A stretch of 64,000 nt of DNA from Allobosea lupini (GTDB taxonomy: Bacteria; Pseudomonadota; Alphaproteobacteria; Rhizobiales; Beijerinckiaceae), in contig NZ_FOAN01000007.1 of assembly GCF_900109525.1 (NCBI RefSeq), positions 246,073-310,072 of the forward strand. Reading direction: 5' to 3'. The notes under the pieces were generated by a model that saw only the letters and a list, made by a program, of their open reading frames with translations, had not been told where the DNA came from and made no database searches. Below are positions 61,404 to 64,000 of this stretch, one piece after another. Position 1 is the stretch's first letter. Every line of letters begins with the position of its first letter. The position numbers and the translations under genes were made by a program.

Positions 61404-62072
61404 ATGCGACTGAAGCGAATCGCCGCCGGCCTGCTTGCCTTCTGCGCGCTCGGCGGCACCGCCCTGGCGCAAGGCCGCCACGATCGCGGCGGTACACCGG
61501 GCGATTTCGATTTCTACGTCCTGGCCCTGTCCTGGTCGCCGGGCTTCTGCGAGATCGACGGCGGGCGCGGACGCAACCGCGAGCAATGCGCCCCGGGCGC
61601 CAATCTCGGCTTCGTCGTGCACGGCCTCTGGCCGCAATATGAGCGGGGATTTCCGAGCGATTGCGGCCCCTCCGGCCGAAGCCCGTCGCGCATGGCGATG
61701 GATCAGGCCGAGGGCCTGTTCCCGACCGAAAGTCTCGCGCGCTATCAGTGGCGCAAGCACGGCACCTGCTCCGGCTCGAGCCCGTCCGACTATTTCGCCG
61801 ATGTCCGCCGCGCCCGGGAGAAGGTCAAGCTTCCGCCGGCGCTGGCGCGCGTCGACAGCGAGCGGAGCTGGACGGTGCTCGATCTCGAACGGGCCTTCGT
61901 CGACGCCAATCCAGGCTTGCGCCCCGACATGATGTCGGTTTCCTGCCGGCGCGGCGTGCTGGAGGAGGTGCGCATCTGCTTCAGCAAGGACCTGCGCGGC
62001 TTCCGCAGCTGTGGCGAGGTCGATCGTTCCGGCTGCCGCGCCCGCGATTTCCGCGTCAACGCGATCCGCTGA
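61404..62072 (+). CDS. Ribonuclease T2 family protein
   Basis: A 222-residue exported RNase T2. The signal peptide is residues 1-23. The CAS I motif VVHGLWPQY carries catalytic H73, and the CAS II motif is YQWRKHGTC with H119. In fungal and plant RNase T2 the second motif reads HEWxKHG and its Glu takes part in catalysis; here it is Q115, and the preceding His is Tyr. Several Cys pairs suit a periplasmic or secreted location. It would degrade RNA non-specifically through 2',3'-cyclic intermediates if active. Confidence 0.87.
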   Translation: MRLKRIAAGLLAFCALGGTALAQGRHDRGGTPGDFDFYVLALSWSPGFCEIDGGRGRNREQCAPGANLGFVVHGLWPQYERGFPSDCGPSGRSPSRMAMDQAEGLFPTESLARYQWRKHGTCSGSSPSDYFADVRRAREKVKLPPALARVDSERSWTVLDLERAFVDANPGLRPDMMSVSCRRGVLEEVRICFSKDLRGFRSCGEVDRSGCRARDFRVNAIR

Positions 62073-62076
62073 CGAG

Positions 62077-62928
62077 ATGAACTACCGCCACGGTTTCCAT
62101 GCCGGCAATTTTGCCGATGTGCTCAAGCATGTCGTGCTGATGCGCGTGCTCACGCATCTCAACGCCAAGGACAAGCCGTGGCGCGTGATCGACACCCATG
62201 CCGGTGCCGGCCGCTACGATCTCGGCTCCGAGGAGGCGCTGAAGACCCATGAATGGCGCGACGGCGTCGCGCGGCTCGACCAGGCGCCGCTCGCGCCGCA
62301 GGTTGAGACCCTGCTGAAACCCTGGCGCGAGGCGCTCTCGGCTGCACGCAGCCGGTACGGCGCTGAGACCTATCCGGGCTCGCCGTGGCTTTGCCGCCAT
62401 GCCATGCGCGCGGACGACCGGCTGATCGCGGCCGAACTGCATGAGAATACCTTCCGCAAGCTGAGCCAGGCACTCGGCCGCGACGAGCGCTGCAAGGCGC
62501 TCGAGATCGACGGCTGGACCGCGCTGCGCGCCAATGTCCCGCCCAAGGAGCGGCGCGGCCTGGTCCTGATCGACCCGCCTTTCGAGGAGAAGGACGAGTT
62601 CGCGACGCTCGCCGCCGAGTTCATCGCGGCGCATCGCAAATGGCCGACCGGCATCTACGCGCTCTGGTATCCGATCAAGGAGGAGCGTGCAGTCGAAGGC
62701 CTGCTCGATTCGATTCTCGATGCTGGCATCGGGCGGCTGCTCCGGATGGAGATCAACGTCGATCGCCCCGACGCTGCCGGTGGCCTGAGCGCAACCGGCA
62801 TGCTCCTGGTCAATCCGCCCTGGCTGCTGGCTCAGGAGGCGGAGATCCTGCTGCCGGCCCTGTGCGAACGGCTCGCGCAGGGGCCGCGCCCGCGCTATCG
62901 CTGCGAGGCGATTCGCCCCGACGGCTGA
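62077..62928 (+). CDS. rlmJ: 23S rRNA (adenine(2030)-N6)-methyltransferase
   Basis: A 283-residue RlmJ that methylates A2030 of 23S rRNA. Diagnostic features are the N-terminal NYRHGFHAGNFADVLKHVVL (residues 2-21), DTHAGAGRYDL (SAM motif I, ~41-51) and LVLIDPPFEEKDEF (the catalytic DPPF, ~166-179). It begins 4 bases after the RNase T2 stop. The grouping with an RNase may be fortuitous. Confidence 0.93.
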   Translation: MNYRHGFHAGNFADVLKHVVLMRVLTHLNAKDKPWRVIDTHAGAGRYDLGSEEALKTHEWRDGVARLDQAPLAPQVETLLKPWREALSAARSRYGAETYPGSPWLCRHAMRADDRLIAAELHENTFRKLSQALGRDERCKALEIDGWTALRANVPPKERRGLVLIDPPFEEKDEFATLAAEFIAAHRKWPTGIYALWYPIKEERAVEGLLDSILDAGIGRLLRMEINVDRPDAAGGLSATGMLLVNPPWLLAQEAEILLPALCERLAQGPRPRYRCEAIRPDG

Positions 62929-62960
62929 CCGCTCGTCCTGCCAACCCGAAGGCTGCACCG

Positions 62961-63563
62961 ATGCTGATCCTGCGCTCCTCCCCGACCTCGCCCTTCGGCC
63001 GCAAGGTCAAGATCGCCATTGCCGAACTCGGGCTGGAGGGGCGGGTCGAGGTGGTGCCGGCCGACACCAACGATCCGGCGGAATCGCTGCGGCGCCAGAA
63101 TCCGCTCGGCAAGGTCCCGACCCTGGTGTTCGAGGATGGCTCGACGCTGTTCGATTCCCGGGTGATCATCGAATACCTCGATCACCTCGTCGGCGGCGAC
63201 AGGCTCTTCCCTGCCGGGCAGGCGCGTTTCGCGCAACTGCGCCTGCAGGCGCTCGCCGACGGCATCTGCGATGCCGGGCTGCTGCAGGTTTACGAGGTTC
63301 GCCTGCGATCACCTGAGATGCGCAGCCAGCCCTGGACCGAGAATCAGGCCGGCAAGGTCGCACGCGCGCTGGCTACACTCGAAGCCGCGCCGCCCGCTTA
63401 CGAGCGCCCACGCATCGGCGAGATCGCGCTTGCCTGCGCTCTCGGCTATCTCGATCTGCGCTTCGACGGAGCCTGGCGCACCGATCATCCGGCTCTGGTC
63501 GCCTGGCTCGACGGCTTCGCGGCCAAGGTGCCGGCTTTCGAGGCGACACGCTTCAAGGGCTAG
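62961..63563 (+). CDS. Glutathione S-transferase family protein
   Basis: A 200-residue GST. The N-terminal thioredoxin-like domain reads RSSPTSPFGRKVKIAIAELGL with S9 / S11 as possible catalytic residues, then QNPLGKVPTLVFEDGSTLFDSRVIIEYLDHL (cis-Pro and DSRVI glutathione contacts near residues 66-70). The second domain is helical. It lies 32 bases after rlmJ. The substrate is unknown. Confidence 0.88.
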   Translation: MLILRSSPTSPFGRKVKIAIAELGLEGRVEVVPADTNDPAESLRRQNPLGKVPTLVFEDGSTLFDSRVIIEYLDHLVGGDRLFPAGQARFAQLRLQALADGICDAGLLQVYEVRLRSPEMRSQPWTENQAGKVARALATLEAAPPAYERPRIGEIALACALGYLDLRFDGAWRTDHPALVAWLDGFAAKVPAFEATRFKG

Positions 63564-63586
63564 CGCTCGCCCAATCAGATTGTATC

Positions 63587-63640
63587 GTCATTCCGGATTA
63601 GCGGCGGATCCGCGCAGCTCCGGAAATCTTCGTAGGTCGC
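63587..63640. repeat. Intergenic palindrome after the GST gene
   Basis: TTCCGGA (63591-63597) and its inverse TCCGGAA (63619-63625) surround an inner GCGGATCCGC palindrome. It resembles the other dispersed repeats in position (between convergent genes) and in the CGTCATTCCGGA opening, but is shorter and degenerate. Confidence 0.45.
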
Positions 63641-63730
63641 TGAACCCCAGGATGGATTCTGGCGTTCCGTTTCGCTGCGGCTGGATTGGCCCTGCAGCTT
63701 ACCCAGAACGATTTTCCAACGCTTGAAGAC

Positions 63731-63763
63731 AACAAAAAACCCGGTGGCCTAGGCCACCGGGTT
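63731..63763 (-). terminator. Intrinsic terminator of the outer-membrane protein gene
   Basis: A 12-base perfect stem, AACCCGGTGGCC (63738-63749) / GGCCACCGGGTT (63752-63763). On the minus strand it is followed by TTTTTTGTT. It lies 24 bases after the stop of the beta-barrel gene. Confidence 0.88.
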
Positions 63764-63787
63764 CGTTCCGTCTCCGGGAGGAGAAAA

Positions 63788-64000
63788 TCAGAACTTGTAG
63801 CTGAGGCGGGCGCGGACCACCGAGAAGTCCGTGCTGACCTTGTCGCCGCCATTGAAGACGCGCTTGTCGCCGAGGTCGACGTAGAGGTACTCGACGCCGC
63901 CGACAAGGTTGTTGGTGAAGGCGTACTCGACGCCGCCGCCGACGGTCCAGCCGGTGTGGGTGTTCGAGTCCGAGTTCAGGCCGTTGATGGTCACGCCCGG
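63788..64000 (-). CDS. Outer-membrane beta-barrel protein, C-terminal part
   Basis: The last ~70 residues of a gene that begins beyond the window. Alternating strands (TGWTVGGGVEYAFTNNLVGGVEYLYVDLG, then TDFSVVRARLSYKF) and the terminal phenylalanine are typical of the Omp25/Omp31-like 8-stranded barrels of Hyphomicrobiales, where the C-terminal F is the BAM recognition signal. Its role is probably structural or as a small porin. A strong terminator follows. Confidence 0.85.
   Translation of the reverse strand, partial: PGVTINGLNSDSNTHTGWTVGGGVEYAFTNNLVGGVEYLYVDLGDKRVFNGGDKVSTDFSVVRARLSYKF

Overview
The window is a gene-dense, GC-rich stretch of an alphaproteobacterial chromosome. The gene set points to Hyphomicrobiales and most likely a Bosea-like organism; this assignment is inferred, not tested. 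Supporting signs are the DUF1285 / CoA pyrophosphatase / DUF6111 / CCA-transferase run, a histidine kinase with the H-box form SHDLRTILTRFKL, a petABC operon, and many intergenic palindromic repeats. The petB and petC genes are separate, unlike the fused fbcH of Bradyrhizobium. I found no CRISPR array, insertion sequence, prophage, rRNA or tRNA gene.

Layout. 1-9.2 kb: end of a metallophosphoesterase, an SDR, the ABC-F protein Uup, a small unknown gene behind a strong palindrome, an acyltransferase, glucokinase with a hydroxypyruvate isomerase, a TauE-type exporter and two unknown exported or membrane proteins. 9.2-15.7 kb: opgH plus an FkbM methyltransferase, divergent from a compact four-gene unit (Zn-less MDR dehydrogenase, degenerate PTPS/QueD homologue, GT4 glycosyltransferase, SAM methyltransferase), then a GNAT. 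15.7-22.6 kb: a four-gene MoxR / DUF58 / DUF4159 / amidotransferase-fold membrane system. 22.8-27.1 kb: DUF1285, NUDIX, DUF6111, cca, hemF and trmL. 27.2-32.1 kb: an ABC exporter and petABC (cytochrome bc1) with a clear terminator. 32.2-35.5 kb: mtnP-apt-mtnA-class II aldolase, a complete set for methylthioadenosine / 5'-deoxyadenosine salvage through a DHAP-shunt-like route. 35.5-47 kb: c-di-GMP enzymes, tandem MaoC, ychF, pth, rplY, queC plus a VUT transporter, prs, a lipoprotein and ubiK. 47.0-47.4 kb is gene-free and rich in hairpins. 47.4-64 kb: ybjN-like, proC, TetR-like, a chemoreceptor co-translated with a CsaA-like protein, PPOX, GST, two LysR regulators, DUF1127, an OmpR-type two-component pair, MarR, a branched-chain aminotransferase, RNase T2, rlmJ, GST and the end of an outer-membrane beta-barrel gene.

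How genes work together. petABC forms respiratory complex III. The MarR and OmpR-type genes at 57.7-59.7 kb resemble the PetP/PetR pair that sits next to petABC in Rhodobacter. mtnP, apt and mtnA-aldolase recycle the adenine and ribose parts of SAM by-products. rplY, pth and ychF are a translation-linked neighbourhood.

The best candidate for an undescribed system is the unit at 11821-15148. Its pterin-synthase-fold protein lacks most of the classical catalytic residues and is translationally coupled to a glycosyltransferase and a methyltransferase. The second candidate is the structured intergenic region at 47.1-47.3 kb.
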